Below are positions 1 to 10,282 of a DNA stretch of 64,000 bases, in pieces; within the stretch, counting starts at the first letter, position 1, and every line of letters begins with the position of its first letter. The DNA is taken from NCBI GenBank assembly GCA_030737875.1, contig CM060909.1, positions 27,549,659-27,613,658 of the forward strand, written 5' to 3'. The stretch comes from Allium sativum (Eukaryota; Streptophyta; Magnoliopsida; Asparagales; Amaryllidaceae). The position numbers were made by a program, and so were the translations under genes. A model generated the notes under the pieces. That model had not been told where the DNA came from, ran no database searches, and worked only from the letters and a program-made list of their open reading frames with translations.

Positions 1-211
1 CGACTTAAGATGTTCAAACGAGCCAAATCCTCATGAACACCACATATTATTTGAACGATCTAAGACGTTGTAACGACTTAGGGCACTCATGTGAGTTAGG
101 GAGCCCATCGAGTTAGAGTGGACACGACGACCCAAAAGGCCTAATGACTTAAAATCATAAATCAACCAAAACATGCTCATTATTTTCTGGAACATACTTT
201 ATGGGTTAACA
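1..211 (-). repeat. Element A 3' LTR, first ~211 bp (rest outside window)
   Basis: Near-collinear with 5970-6178 with about 20 mismatches or small indels. The plus-strand end reads ATGGGTTAACA, so on the minus strand the LTR starts TGTTAACCCAT. The following plus-strand bases 212-225 (TTTGCCTCTCGAAG) give a short purine-rich tract on the minus strand, which fits a polypurine tract just before a 3' LTR. Confidence 0.8.
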
Positions 212-1366
212 TTTGCCTCTCGAAGTTCGTATTTATTGAAAATAATACGGGCTTCGAATTTAGATAACATGCAATTTAAGATTTTAAGTTGTTTGAGCCT
301 TAAGACCGCGTGAGCCTTTAGAGTATTTCATTCCTAGATCGTCCAGCTGCTTAGGTCGTGATATGGTTTCAAGCCGTTGCGGTTCCTAGGTCGTGTATTA
401 ATAAGTGTCCATTGGTATTCTCCTCAGGATTAGACCGCTGCGGGGCCCTGCGAACTTGGCTTATTTGCTTAATTCCCTCTTTATCTCCTCTTTAAGTCAT
501 TATTATTTTAAAACCCTCACTTAAGCTAAAAATCCTCATCAATGGCGGCCAACACCAACTAAATCCACCGATTCACACCATCATCAAAGCAATTGAAGTC
601 CGCATAATCTCGTAGCCTTATAACCAAGTTCGAAGTTCCTCATCGCCAAGAACCAGGTGCGATTTAAGGCTTTTACTTACTGTATGCATGTACATTTTAG
701 GTCGAACTTGATATTCTTAGACTTTGTAAGATTATTGTTTGGTACAATTTCAATCATGCATTTGATGACAATGTTGATGGGTTTAGTGACTTTGAGCATT
801 TCTGTTTGTGATGATTGTTAGCTTAACTTTCATGCACAAATTCTCACAACTTGATCGTGGCTCTAACCAATAAGTACTATGCACGCTACGATAATAACCT
901 TGCTCAATTCTGTAGTTTTTTTTTGACGTCCTTAATTTGCAATATCATGCCTCGCCGCTCTTTTCAAAGTTGAAGCGCCTCTGTTGGTTGTACATCTCAG
1001 GCATTGTTTCGAAATGGCTCGCGTTGAATTAGGTCGCTACAACCACTTTCATGTTTTAACCACAACCCCACTTTAGATCGTTGTGAAAATTCAAGGCCTT
1101 AGGTCGTCATTGCAGTCCTAAAGTTTGTGTTGTTGAACCATTGCAGTCTTATGTTGTTGATGACCTAAAAAATTTGGAGTAAAAAATTTCATGAGGAACC
1201 GGACTGTTGTAGCAACCTAAAGCTTCTTGGTCGTGTAAAGCAACCTAGAGCCCAATACTATACAGAACGACCTAAAATTCTAAGGCTGAGAGGAACGCTC
1301 TGTAACGTCTTAAATATGTTGTTTTCCGGTTTGATATTCATTTCTTGACATTGCTACTCTCATAGG
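212..1366. other. Element A interior between 3' LTR and antisense gene, non-coding
   Basis: No ORF of note. The short motif TTAGGTCGT, its variants and its reverse complement recur here (about 350, 385, 1030, 1100, 1270) and also in the LTR (about 5715 and 6040). This could be an upstream or untranslated region of the antisense gene at 1367, but no promoter is clear. Confidence 0.4.
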
Positions 1367-1935
1367 ATGTCTAAAAGAACTGCAGGGACCTCAAGTGAAG
1401 ACCAACTCACAAGCACCGTAGGTTAGAAAAAACTTCCGATGTCGGAAATTGAAACTTCCCATGTTTCCCTCAGTCTGGCCGAGCTAAAAGCTATCATAGA
1501 CATTCTTAGTTGCATCTCCAAACCACACACCTCTGAACTTGCTGATCGCTTCGAAGGCTGGTGTCTTCAAGGAGTGAACTTTGACCTGTTTAGCTTGGAT
1601 ATGTATCCGTCTGACAATCGAACAGTCTCTGATGATTTGGACATTGTGAAGAATCATTTGTTGATGCAACTTGACGCTATTAAGACTTGGAAGGACAAGC
1701 ATCTTGATGAGAATGGTCAATATTACACGCACAAATAGGAGCTTGGAACACCTTTGCTTGTGAGCTTTAGAGGATGAATAGGGAGAAGATTGAGCTCATC
1801 ACCACTTTGGAAAAGGACAAGGCCATGCTTATTCAGGCTCTTAGGTCTCAGGATGAGATCATTGCTGAACTATCAAGTCCTGGAGGCAAGGCAAAGATGA
1901 CTGGTACTCCTCCTCCCTCTCAAGGTGGGGAATGA
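1367..1935 (+). pseudogene. Decayed ~185-codon gene, antisense to element A
   Basis: An ATG at 1367 opens MSKRTAGTSSEDQ and hits TAG at 1424. The same frame continues from 1439 as a 99-codon stretch rich in helix-forming residues. After its stop at 1736 the coding signal moves one frame to MNREKIELITTLEKDKAML (from 1774), a likely coiled coil, ending PPPSQGGE and TGA at 1933-1935. Read together this is one ~185-residue protein with two or three stops and one frameshift. It runs opposite to gag, between gag and the 3' LTR. Extra ORFs in either orientation are known from Tat-lineage elements, and this fits that place. I recognise no domain and cannot give a function; a captured host fragment is the alternative. 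Confidence 0.5.
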
Positions 1936-2480
1936 TCTATTGATGAAAGGAAGCAGTTCTCTTTTTTTCTTTTGTTATTTATCTTTTATGTGCTCATGCT
2001 GTAGACCGGATGTATATGCGAGTGTCGGTCCTCGCTTAACACACTTATGATATTTTGCGTCCAATGTCTCTGTATTGGACTTGTGATGTAGTGACGAAAC
2101 TGTATTTTGCCTGATGTACTTCAAGCCTTTACGCTAAATCAGAACTAATCGCTGTGGCGATCTTTTGATTTTGAATTTGTTCATCTCGTGCTTCCTGTTC
2201 TGCATTTAAGACAAAGCTTTACATGATTTTGGAATTACTCGTTATCAACTGTCCATATTGACAATGGATTAGCTAGAGAAGAATTATAACAAACTTTGAC
2301 TCGCGTTGAACTTAATGCTAGCTTAGGACCATCTTATCTGACGGTCCAAAAGCCATTGAGTATTGTTCGCATAATCATATTACCCTAATTCAAATTTGTG
2401 TTAACGCTTAAAGTTGACCTATCAACTTAGGTTGACTGCAGGTCCTGAACGTTATCACTCTAATGACTCATATGACCGTG
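1936..2480. other. Element A spacer, nothing recognised
   Basis: AT-rich sequence between the antisense pseudogene and the tandem array. No ORF, repeat or RNA feature stands out. It may hold the 3' untranslated part of the antisense gene. Confidence 0.4.
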
Positions 2481-2928
2481 TTCGACACCTTTCGCATCTG
2501 AGATTCCAGCTGCTACGTAAGTGGATTTTTCATTCTTCACATCTGACATTTCAGATGCTACACGAATAATTCGACACTTTTCATATCTGAGATTCTAGAA
2601 GCTACGCAAGTGAACTTTTTCATTCTTCACATCTAACATTTCAGATGCTACGCGAATAATTCGACACTTTTCACATCTGAGATTCCAGATGCTATGCAAG
2701 TGAACTTTTTCATTCTTTACATCTAACATTCAGATGCTACATGAATAATTTGACACTTTTCACATCTGAGATTCCAGATGCTATGCAAGTGAACATTTTT
2801 ATTCTTCACATATGACATTTCAGATGCTACGCGAATAATTCGACACTTTTCACATCTGAGATTCCAGATGCTACGTAAGTGAACTTTTTCATTCCTCACA
2901 TCTAACATTTTAGATGCTACGTGAATGA
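2481..2928. repeat. Tandem array, five units of 89-90 bp
   Basis: Units start TTCGACAC (or TTTGACAC) at 2481, 2570, 2660, 2749 and 2839. Each unit is itself two related ~45-bp halves: one holds CATCTGAGATTCCAGATG and the other CATCTAACATTTCAGATG, both short hairpins. The array lies between the gag remnant and the antisense gene of element A. Retand-type Tat elements are known to carry an amplified tandem repeat near their 3' end. The 85-residue minus-strand ORF over this stretch is only the repeat read as protein. Confidence 0.92.
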
Positions 2929-3531
2929 ATTTTTTTGTTGTTTTATTGCTTCGTGGGGTGGCAATCTGTCCCTTTACCATATGCTTGACTTAGCAAGTTA
3001 TTCTGGTTTAGGAGCTAAAGCTATGGGCCCCTTACTTAGGGAGATCCCCCTTTGATAAAGGTTTCGGCTTTTACATCTATTTTTCATGGCGCCTGTTCAC
3101 TGTTTAAATCTTTGTGACTTTTCCGTTTACTTTTCAAGGTGGTGTTTTCCCCTTTTTTTTTCATTCGCGCATGTTGGAAATTCACAGCATTCAGCCTTTG
3201 AACCAACATTGTCGGAGTCGCTATGATACAGGAGCAAGCACTCGACAATTGACTTGCAATATGAAATCAGCTTTTACGAAAGTTTCGATTTGACATACGA
3301 CTTCACAAGCGAGAAGCTCATTCAAACATATATGCCCTTAGTCGTAGAGCTTATGTTCAGTGTATCACCTGCAAATTATTATAGACTGTTCTACAATAAG
3401 TCTTGAATATAACATAAAGTAAAATGCAAAGCAAAGCATGAACTAAGGCAAGAAGTAGAGCATAAAGTAAAAATATAGCAACGTTGATTGCCTATTCCAA
3501 GCCACCCAAATTGAAGCACCCTCAACAACTA
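2929..3531. other. Element A spacer where pol would be expected
   Basis: Downstream of gag in the minus orientation there should be protease and polymerase. Only about 600 bp of non-coding sequence separates the gag stop (3532) from the tandem array. No conserved pol motif is seen on either strand, so pol was deleted or never present in this copy. Confidence 0.6.
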
Positions 3532-5184
3532 TTAGTTGATAATCAGTCTAGGATTGGCTTGAGAAGAAGCTACGTTGCTTGGACAAGACTGATCACTCGA
3601 TTCCCCTGGCCACTGAGGAATTGCAGAAGGATTCAAAGCCTGCGGATTCTTTACATATTGCTGCAACTTGTTTTTCCTGATCAACTCCTCAATGAGGTTC
3701 TTCATGTGTCAACACTCGTTAGTGTTGTGACCACGTTGGTTGTGAAATCTACAGAACTTTCCCGAGTTTTCTACTTTGTTACTTATCCTCGTTGGGTTTG
3801 GCTCCGCATACTCCTCAGAATTTTTGGTTGCCAGATAGATGTTTTCAGGAGTGTCGTTCAAAGAAGTTATCTTTGACGAACTGAAAAGGTAATACTTCTT
3901 AGTAGCTTTGTTGTCATTTCCACCGCTGATCGGCTTCCGCCCCGGAATACTCTTTTGGTTAGATTGCATGGCTGCACTTGTGGGAGCCTCAAGAAGTGGG
4001 TTACTGTCAATGATTTGAAGGGGCACAAGATTGTCATCTATCCTTATGTACTCCTATGTTTTTTATAGAATTTATCAAGCGTAGTCGGTTCTTTCATCTT
4101 TATCCACCTTCTAATTCGCTCGTTTTGTCTATAGCATTGAGTAGAGCCATGAGGACTATGCGCGGCTCGGGATTCCTCACTTCGGATAAGGCAATGTTGA
4201 ATCGACTAAGGAAGGCTTTGACAGTTTCTTATGACTTCTTTTATATGGATGAGAGTGTTATAGCATCCTTGGCTTTGGTAGCATATAAGTGGAACTGCTC
4301 TTTGAACTTTTTGGTCAGATTGGAGAATCGATCAATGGATTTAGGAGGTAGTTTTGTGAACCAGAGCGATGTGGCTCCTTCTAGGTAGAGAGGGAAATAC
4401 GTGCATCTCATCTCATCCGTTGCCTTAACCGCACTCATATGCCACTCATATTTGAACAAAAAGTAGTTCGGGTCAACGAGACCGTTATACGGAGGTAGAG
4501 TTGGTGAGTTGAACTTATTCCGACATTCTGCTTCGAGGATTCTCTCAGTGAATGGAGTCCTATCGTGAGAGAAGTCCCATTCCCTTTCATCGTCTTTGCT
4601 AGCTTGATTCTTTTTCATGGCTCTTTCTATCATATTTGAGATGTATTCTTCGGTGCTATGATGCTCTGCGAAGCTGAGCTCCTTACCAAACGTTCGTCCA
4701 GGAATACAGTTGTGACTAAAGAGCTTAGGTGCTTTGCCTTCTTACCGGGAGGGTGCCCCTGTGACAGGGTTAATGACCTTTCGAGCATTCATTTCTGAAT
4801 GACTCTTAGCTGCTGATCTCGATTCTTCGATATAGCTTCATCATTGTCACTTGCCCCATCATAACTGTCTTCCATATTGTTGTTGTGGTTATGATCGGAA
4901 GCAGGCGACTTGTCATTCCCTTCGAGATCCACATGCACTTTCGGAGGAACTGGATTTGATCGAGTGTTAAGGACCGCATCAATTTTTTCCATCATCATTT
5001 TGGTAGAGGCATCCATCCGATTGTTGATGTTGGCAATAACGACTTTTAATTCGTTTCTGGTCACAGTGGCTCCGCTTTCTGAATTTACGCCAACTTCAAA
5101 GCGGTTTGTGAGTGGCGTTTCTTCATTAGCAACATCATCGGCTTCCACCGCGGTTTTTCTAGTGGTCTTCTTAGATTTGGCCAT
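3532..5184 (-). pseudogene. gag: Element A gag pseudogene
   Basis: Starts MAKSKKTTRKTAVEADD at 5184. After TGA (4789) the signal resumes in the next frame (KVINPVTGAPSR), crosses a TAA, then runs through PGRTFGKELSFAEHHS into the retrotransposon-gag core at 4633-4241, with WHMSAVKATDEMRCTYFPL and TSLWFTKLPPKSIDRF. Two TAA codons follow at about 4241 and 4230. The frame then continues to a zinc-knuckle-like CRFHNQRGHNTNEC (about 3709-3755), where the next codon is TGA; relatives have Arg there, so CGA to TGA is likely. It ends with KNLIEELIRKNKLQQY and TAA at 3532. The product would be a capsid/nucleocapsid polyprotein of ~550 residues. Broken, with at least five lesions. Confidence 0.85.
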
Positions 5185-5254
5185 AATGTTGAAGAAGGAT
5201 GAGACTTAGAACCTTAACGGAAAGGCGTGAATAGAGGTAGGAGATATAAACGCA

Positions 5255-5272
5255 GCCCCACGGTGGGCACCA
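5255..5272 (-). other. Element A primer-binding site
   Basis: Minus strand reads TGGTGCCCACCGTGGGGC, a few bases inside the LTR end at 5278. This is the kind of PBS often seen in plant Ty3 elements of the Tat group; the matching tRNA was not identified. Confidence 0.65.
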
Positions 5273-5277
5273 AATTT

Positions 5278-6178
5278 TGGTCTTGAAATTGGATTCAACA
5301 CCAAAGGTACATGAAATGCACTTCACCAATCTGGTAAGGGGGAATAAAGTGAGGCCGCAATAAAAGATATACCAAAAACATAAAAGTAAGAACACAAAGT
5401 TTTTATAGTGGTTCAATCCAATGAGGATCTACGTCCACTTTATAAGAGATTCCATTATCAATATAGTGATTACAAAATTTTACTTCTCTCTTACAACAAA
5501 TTAATCACTTTCTCTTCATAGATCTTATTCAGATTCACCAAGGATTTTCACTTGATTTTGGAGAATAAGTGTTTAGAATTGCTTAGGATAGATGTAGGAA
5601 AGTTTCGGCAGCACTTCGTCCTCCCAAAAGCTCCCCCTAGTGAAGGAATGTGGGGGGTATTTATAGGTGGAGTTCAGATCAGGTGGCAATTATGTAAATA
5701 CTGTGCTCTTGCCTTAGGTCATAGGCGAGCTAGAATAGACGTTACTCGGTCCAGAGCAAGGAAGGACATGCTAAACAAGGCGGAGCGACCCAACTCTTTC
5801 TAGCTGAAGGTAGCGCGAGCTAAAGGACGCGGTGTGGGCCAGATTGTGACACTGCGGGCTTGGGCAGAGCGGAGCGACCCAAGCATGTTCGGAACGGGCT
5901 AAAACCTTTAGTAAGCCGGCAATCCAAAAACCCTGCAAGTTAGCTTCTGAGTGGACAAAGATGCCCCAATGACTTAAGATGTTCAAACGAGCCAAAGCCT
6001 CATGAACACCACATATTATTTGAACGATCTAAGATGTTGCAACGACCTAGGGCACTCAAGTGAGTTAGGGAGCCCGTCAGTTAGGATGGACATGATGACC
6101 CAAAGGACCTAATGACTTAAAATCATAAATCAACCAAACATGCTTATTATTTTTTAGAAGATTTTTTATGGGTTAACA
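5278..6178 (-). repeat. Element A 5' LTR (901 bp)
   Basis: In minus orientation starts TGTTAACCCATAAA at 6178 and ends ...CAAGACCA at 5278, with TG..CA termini. The upper ~209 bp match 1-211. A TATA box lies at 5658-5666 on the minus strand. Short ORFs over this stretch are not supported as genes. Confidence 0.82.
5658..5666 (-). promoter_or_regulatory. TATA box of element A LTR
   Basis: Minus strand reads CTATAAATA within CCACCTATAAATACCCCCC. Transcription would begin ~30 bp downstream (near 5625), giving a U3 of about 550 bp and an R-U5 of about 350 bp. Confidence 0.6.
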
Positions 6179-7164
6179 GCAAGCTCGGGATAATTTTGTC
6201 AAAAGTTTCATCGCTTTTAGTTGGAAGGTGAAAGTAATTTCTTGGGTTGAAATAGATGTTGTCAATTAAACTATCGAAGTAAAATTTTCAAGTTCGGTGG
6301 GTTCACATAGTTTATCTCATAATTCTCATTTTTTATATATCTTGGGCATAACAACTTATTTCAGCTTCCATTTTAAGAAAAAGGCCAACGTTTTGAGTAT
6401 GAAACCCTTACGTTTGGAGTTCAGTGGCCTGGGTAGTTTATCTCATGATTCTCATATTTTTTACATCTCTTAGGTAAAATAGCTTATTTAGAAATAAATG
6501 TTGCCAACGTTAGGATTGTAAGCAAAACATAAGAAATTTTGAAGCTTTTCTATTCTTTTTCGTTTCAGCTTACTGTTTTCCTTACTGTATCCCTTCAATA
6601 GTCTTAAAAAGAAAAAAGAAATCAATTTTTAATGTGTTTCGGGATACGAATTGGGTATAAATTTCAATTAATTGTGTAGTATCTAATTTGTAGAAATTCA
6701 CATTCTTAATCAACAATTGGTGAGTATGATTTGTGTAGCATGATTGATTAAGTTTTAAGCATGCACAACTTGGTTGATTAAAAAAGTATCTTTTCTCTTA
6801 CCTTTTTTTCCTATATATGGTTAGTGTTAACTACTAGAATTTGAGACTACCCAGTCAATATAAAAAAAATTAATTTTATGTTATTCTTTATTAAAAAGTG
6901 CAACTTGATGAAATTGTTGTTCCTTTTGTAATTCAATAGCCAAATTACTTATAATTTTGAATTTGCAAGATTTGTTTAACTGTAAGTATTTTTTTCATAT
7001 GATGGAGTAAATTCCCTGGCTTAAATATAATAATCAGATTTATTGTGCAAAATCTAATGGACAAGTAAATCAAATTTTGATGCACGTGTACTTGTTTGAA
7101 ATTTCTTTTATACATGTAATAATTAATATGAGTGTGTGTACATGCGTGTGTATATATAAGAAGC
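6179..7164. other. AT-rich intergenic stretch
   Basis: No ORF or repeat recognised. Long A/T runs, consistent with plant intergenic DNA or unrecognisable transposon remains. Confidence 0.5.
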
Positions 7165-7343
7165 GTTCAATAACACCCGAAATAGTGCAGTAACCCTTTA
7201 GCCCCCTAATATCCACCCCATATTTCATTTTCTCTCTCCTCCCACTAATTCTCCCCCCCCCCCCCCACTCAATTATTTAAATATAAACGAATGGTCTGGA
7301 ATGAGGTGCAAATGGGTGATACAGAAAACGGGTGCCCTAGAAC
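7165..7343. mobile_element. Candidate MITE (~179 bp)
   Basis: Left GTTCAATAACACCCG and the reverse complement of the right end, GTTCTAGGGCACCCG, match at 11 of 15 positions. The similarity continues inward (GTGCAGTAACCC against CTGTATCACCC). The middle holds a poly-C run near 7253-7266. No clear target-site duplication; the flanks are TA-rich. Could be chance. Confidence 0.35.
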
Positions 7344-7364
7344 CCTCCTCTCTCTATATATGTA

Positions 7365-7379
7365 TGTGTGTGTGTGTGT
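7365..7379. repeat. TG microsatellite
   Basis: About seven TG units following a TATATATG stretch. Confidence 0.8.
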
Positions 7380-7569
7380 AACAGTACAATATATAATGAA
7401 GGTGATTGAAACTAGGTTAAATTTAAGGTTCAAAAATTCGGTTTCGATCTAGTTTTCGACGATTTGAAATTTTCTTAGTTTTTTTTTATTTCAGATGATT
7501 CAGTTTTAATTTTGATTTCAGTCCTAATTGTCATACAACGTTTGTTGATTTTCATAATATACCTGGTTA

Positions 7570-8150
7570 GCCCGCCTTGAGTCAAGGTCGTCCAATGATC
7601 AAACACACAAAGGATAAAAATCAGGTCAAATGGGAGCTCCAGGTCGAATGGGACCCAAACCTCCAACTGTTGCTACTTCTTCCACTCTCCCACTATCTCC
7701 TGAAGACGCGGGATTTGTGCCACATGTCCATGACGCGGTCCACTATCTCCATATAACTGCCTCTCCACTGCATCCTATTTCCCCCGGTCGAATGTCATGC
7801 GTCCCATTCGACCCGGGCACTTACCAACCTATAAATACACCATTTCAGAGAGAAGGAAGGAACTTTTAGCTATGTGAAACTTGGAGCGACTCAGCCATGG
7901 CTACCAACAAACATAATCTCGAAATGTTTATTATTTTCATCATTGTAATTCGAGATAAACACTAGAAACGGTGTTGTAATTGTAATTCTCCGTTGAATAG
8001 AAGAACTATAAAGTGGATGTAGGCTTGCGAATGCCGAACCACTATAAAATTGTTGTTGTCTTGCTTTTTCTTCCATTTTTCGTCTATTTCTTCATATTTC
8101 ATGCTCTAAACACGACTTTTTGGGTGTTAGTGCCATTTTTTGGTCTAACA
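7570..8150 (+). mobile_element. Probable solo or remnant LTR with promoter
   Basis: A TATA-type box (CCTATAAATACACC) lies near 7829, with GGTCGAATGGGAC-type motifs upstream. About 320 bp downstream the sequence ends GTGCCATTTTTTGGTCTAACA, then TTTTGGTGTTTTAACTGA. That layout resembles the U5 end of plant Ty3 LTRs followed by a decayed PBS of the TTTTGGCGCC kind. No second copy of this LTR is seen in the window. The left end is not defined. Confidence 0.4.
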
Positions 8151-10282
8151 TTTTGGTGTTTTAACTGAGAGCTGAAAATTCTCGACGTTTAAGCATTTTC
8201 CATTCTACTTGTTGGATCACCAATTCCCATGAGGAAATCCCATGAATTCCATATTTGCTATTGACTTTACAGATGTGGTTATCACCAAACGTGTAGCCAT
8301 CTACATGCCTTATAACAGCAACGATAAACAAAGATCGGGAACGAAGTCCAGCATTTGGTCCGGGTCGAATATGTCACCGGTTCGAATTCTCCTCCAGATT
8401 GAACTCCCAGGTCGAGGAGCCCAGGTCGAACAACCCCCGTTCGAAGGACTTTTTGGTTGATGGCATCTGGGTCGGAGTCCTCGGCTCGAAGGACCCGGGT
8501 CGAATGACATGTTCGACCCGACCCGACCCGATGCAGCCATTCTTTGAGAAAATTACATTTTCCAATTGTGCTAACGTCATTTCAAAGAAGTCTTGGTCTT
8601 TAGAAATGAGATGTATCAAGCGATGCCCACTTGTTCGACCTAACCGCCCGCTGGACTACGGTGCCATGAACCCCCGACGGTGCTGCATTCAGATCCGCTA
8701 CTCGGCTCGCCTTTGGTTCGGTACTTGGCTCGCCTTCGGCTCATCATATATTTTGTCCAACAATAGACGTCAAGGCTTATCAATCGAGATTTGGCGGATA
8801 GTCCGAGAATATCAACAACAAAATGGCAACGACTGGGATTCTTCTAAGAGCCATGACCCTTAATTAATGATGTTATTCAATGTAAGGAGTTCTTGAGAAG
8901 ATTCAACATGGTAACTATGACAATATATGGGGGAAAGATTGCTTCCTGACAGCCTCATTTTCAAGGGTTCTGATGGTGTATAGACTTTACCAATGCAACT
9001 GATGTTGTTCCTGAGCGAGAAGTGACCACCTAATTTACATTACTTAAACCTATCCAACTAGCCAAATCTCGAATAACTTTGATATGGAGCAGCCCAAACC
9101 CTATTTTGAAGATGCCTCGGATGACCATAGCAACAATAATTATCAATGAAGGGATACAAGAAAGCGAATAAGGACCCAACATTCCAAAGCTACACTTCAC
9201 TTGTATGACGTGATGAAGGATATATGTCTTGCGATTCACTTCCTGAAGAACTTAGCTAACCTTTGCAATACCTATCTGCTATTAAATGCATTGATGATGA
9301 TTGATTTCTTCCTGATAAGTATTAAAGAAACATACCTAGGTTCCCAAAGTTAGGTACTCATTGAACATGCACAGGCCATGATTGGAGCTATGGATCCATA
9401 CCTAGACGATAACAACTTGATTGCTCATCAGCCACCATGCAACCTCAATCTAGAGATGAGAGCTTGAGATCAGAGAAAATGTGAATCAACCATGTGCTCT
9501 CTACTTCATATTGTTGTTGTGACATAACATACAAACAACATTCAAAACCTAGTAAGCCATGATACCACACTCAGGCTTATCAGATTCTAGATTGACCAGC
9601 TGCTACGACATGCCTTACAACGACCTGAGGCGTCTAAAAGATTATCTAAATGGAACACTAAATTGGACTAATTCGACGTTTCTTATTTGCCTTGGAAGGT
9701 CATCTCAGGATAAACATCGACAAATCTCATTGTTAAGTTCACTGCACCGAATAATGCTTCAAGAGAAGTAGCCAGCTAATTATTTAACGAAAAATGTACA
9801 CGAATGGGACTTCTAGCGGCTAGCGTTTTGATAATAAAATGTGAAGATTCACAATTCAACCTCTTTAATCGACCGTCTGTCAATCAACTAATTCCCCAGA
9901 TGTTGGGGGCAACTAGGAAGGCCTGGCATGGATTGTTTGTGATTTCTTCATCTAACCAAAAGACACATCATGGCCTTATATGGCCGTATTTGTATCCAAA
10001 GTACGACCAAGTACTATAGTCTTACTTGAAGCCTAGAAAGTTTATGGTTTGGAATACTTAAACCAGTATGCTAATTAAATGTCTCAGCTCTTATCCTTAT
10101 CATGGGACCGAAGGCATATCTGTGGATGGATGAGACATGACTAACTTCCTTCCCGCCATCCCACTTCCTGATATTGAAAGTGCAAAGTTCCTATAAGCAT
10201 GGAGTTCTTACTCTCCTAACAATTTCCATCATAGCGTCGACAAGGGGTGATGCTACCACAATCTTGACGCGACTATTTGTAC
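8151..10282. other. Decayed, probably transposon-derived sequence
   Basis: GC-richer than its surroundings at 8340-8800, with repeated GGTCGAA and CGACCCG words like those in the LTR remnant at 7620-7820. Several ORFs of 60-150 codons occur but none shows a recognisable domain or a sensible composition. It may be the interior of the element whose LTR ends near 8150. Confidence 0.35.

Larger units (their letters stand above)
1..6178 (-). mobile_element. Element A: non-autonomous Tat/Retand-like Ty3 LTR element, left end cut by window
   Basis: Bases 1-211 match 5970-6178 at roughly 90%, so these are the two LTRs of one element. In minus orientation both begin TGTTAACCCATAAA. The 5' LTR is 5278-6178, followed by a PBS-like site, a gag pseudogene (5184-3532), a spacer, a 90-bp tandem array, an antisense decayed gene and then the start of the 3' LTR, whose remaining ~690 bp lie outside the window. 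No protease, reverse transcriptase, RNase H or integrase is visible, so the element depends on others. Gag wording and the array plus antisense gene before the 3' LTR recall the Retand branch of the Tat lineage; that assignment is inferred from general family knowledge. LTR divergence near 10% makes it an old insertion. Confidence 0.8.

Noticed and set aside
2481..2928. CRISPR-like array
   Set aside because: The repeats are directly tandem without unique spacers, in plant retrotransposon DNA.
3484..3876. Plus-strand ORFs at 3484-3876, 4056-4388 and 4910-5209
   Set aside because: Mirror frames of the minus-strand gag pseudogene.
8399..8863. 154-codon ORF
   Set aside because: No recognisable domain, biased by repeated GGTCGAA words, and antisense ORFs overlap it.
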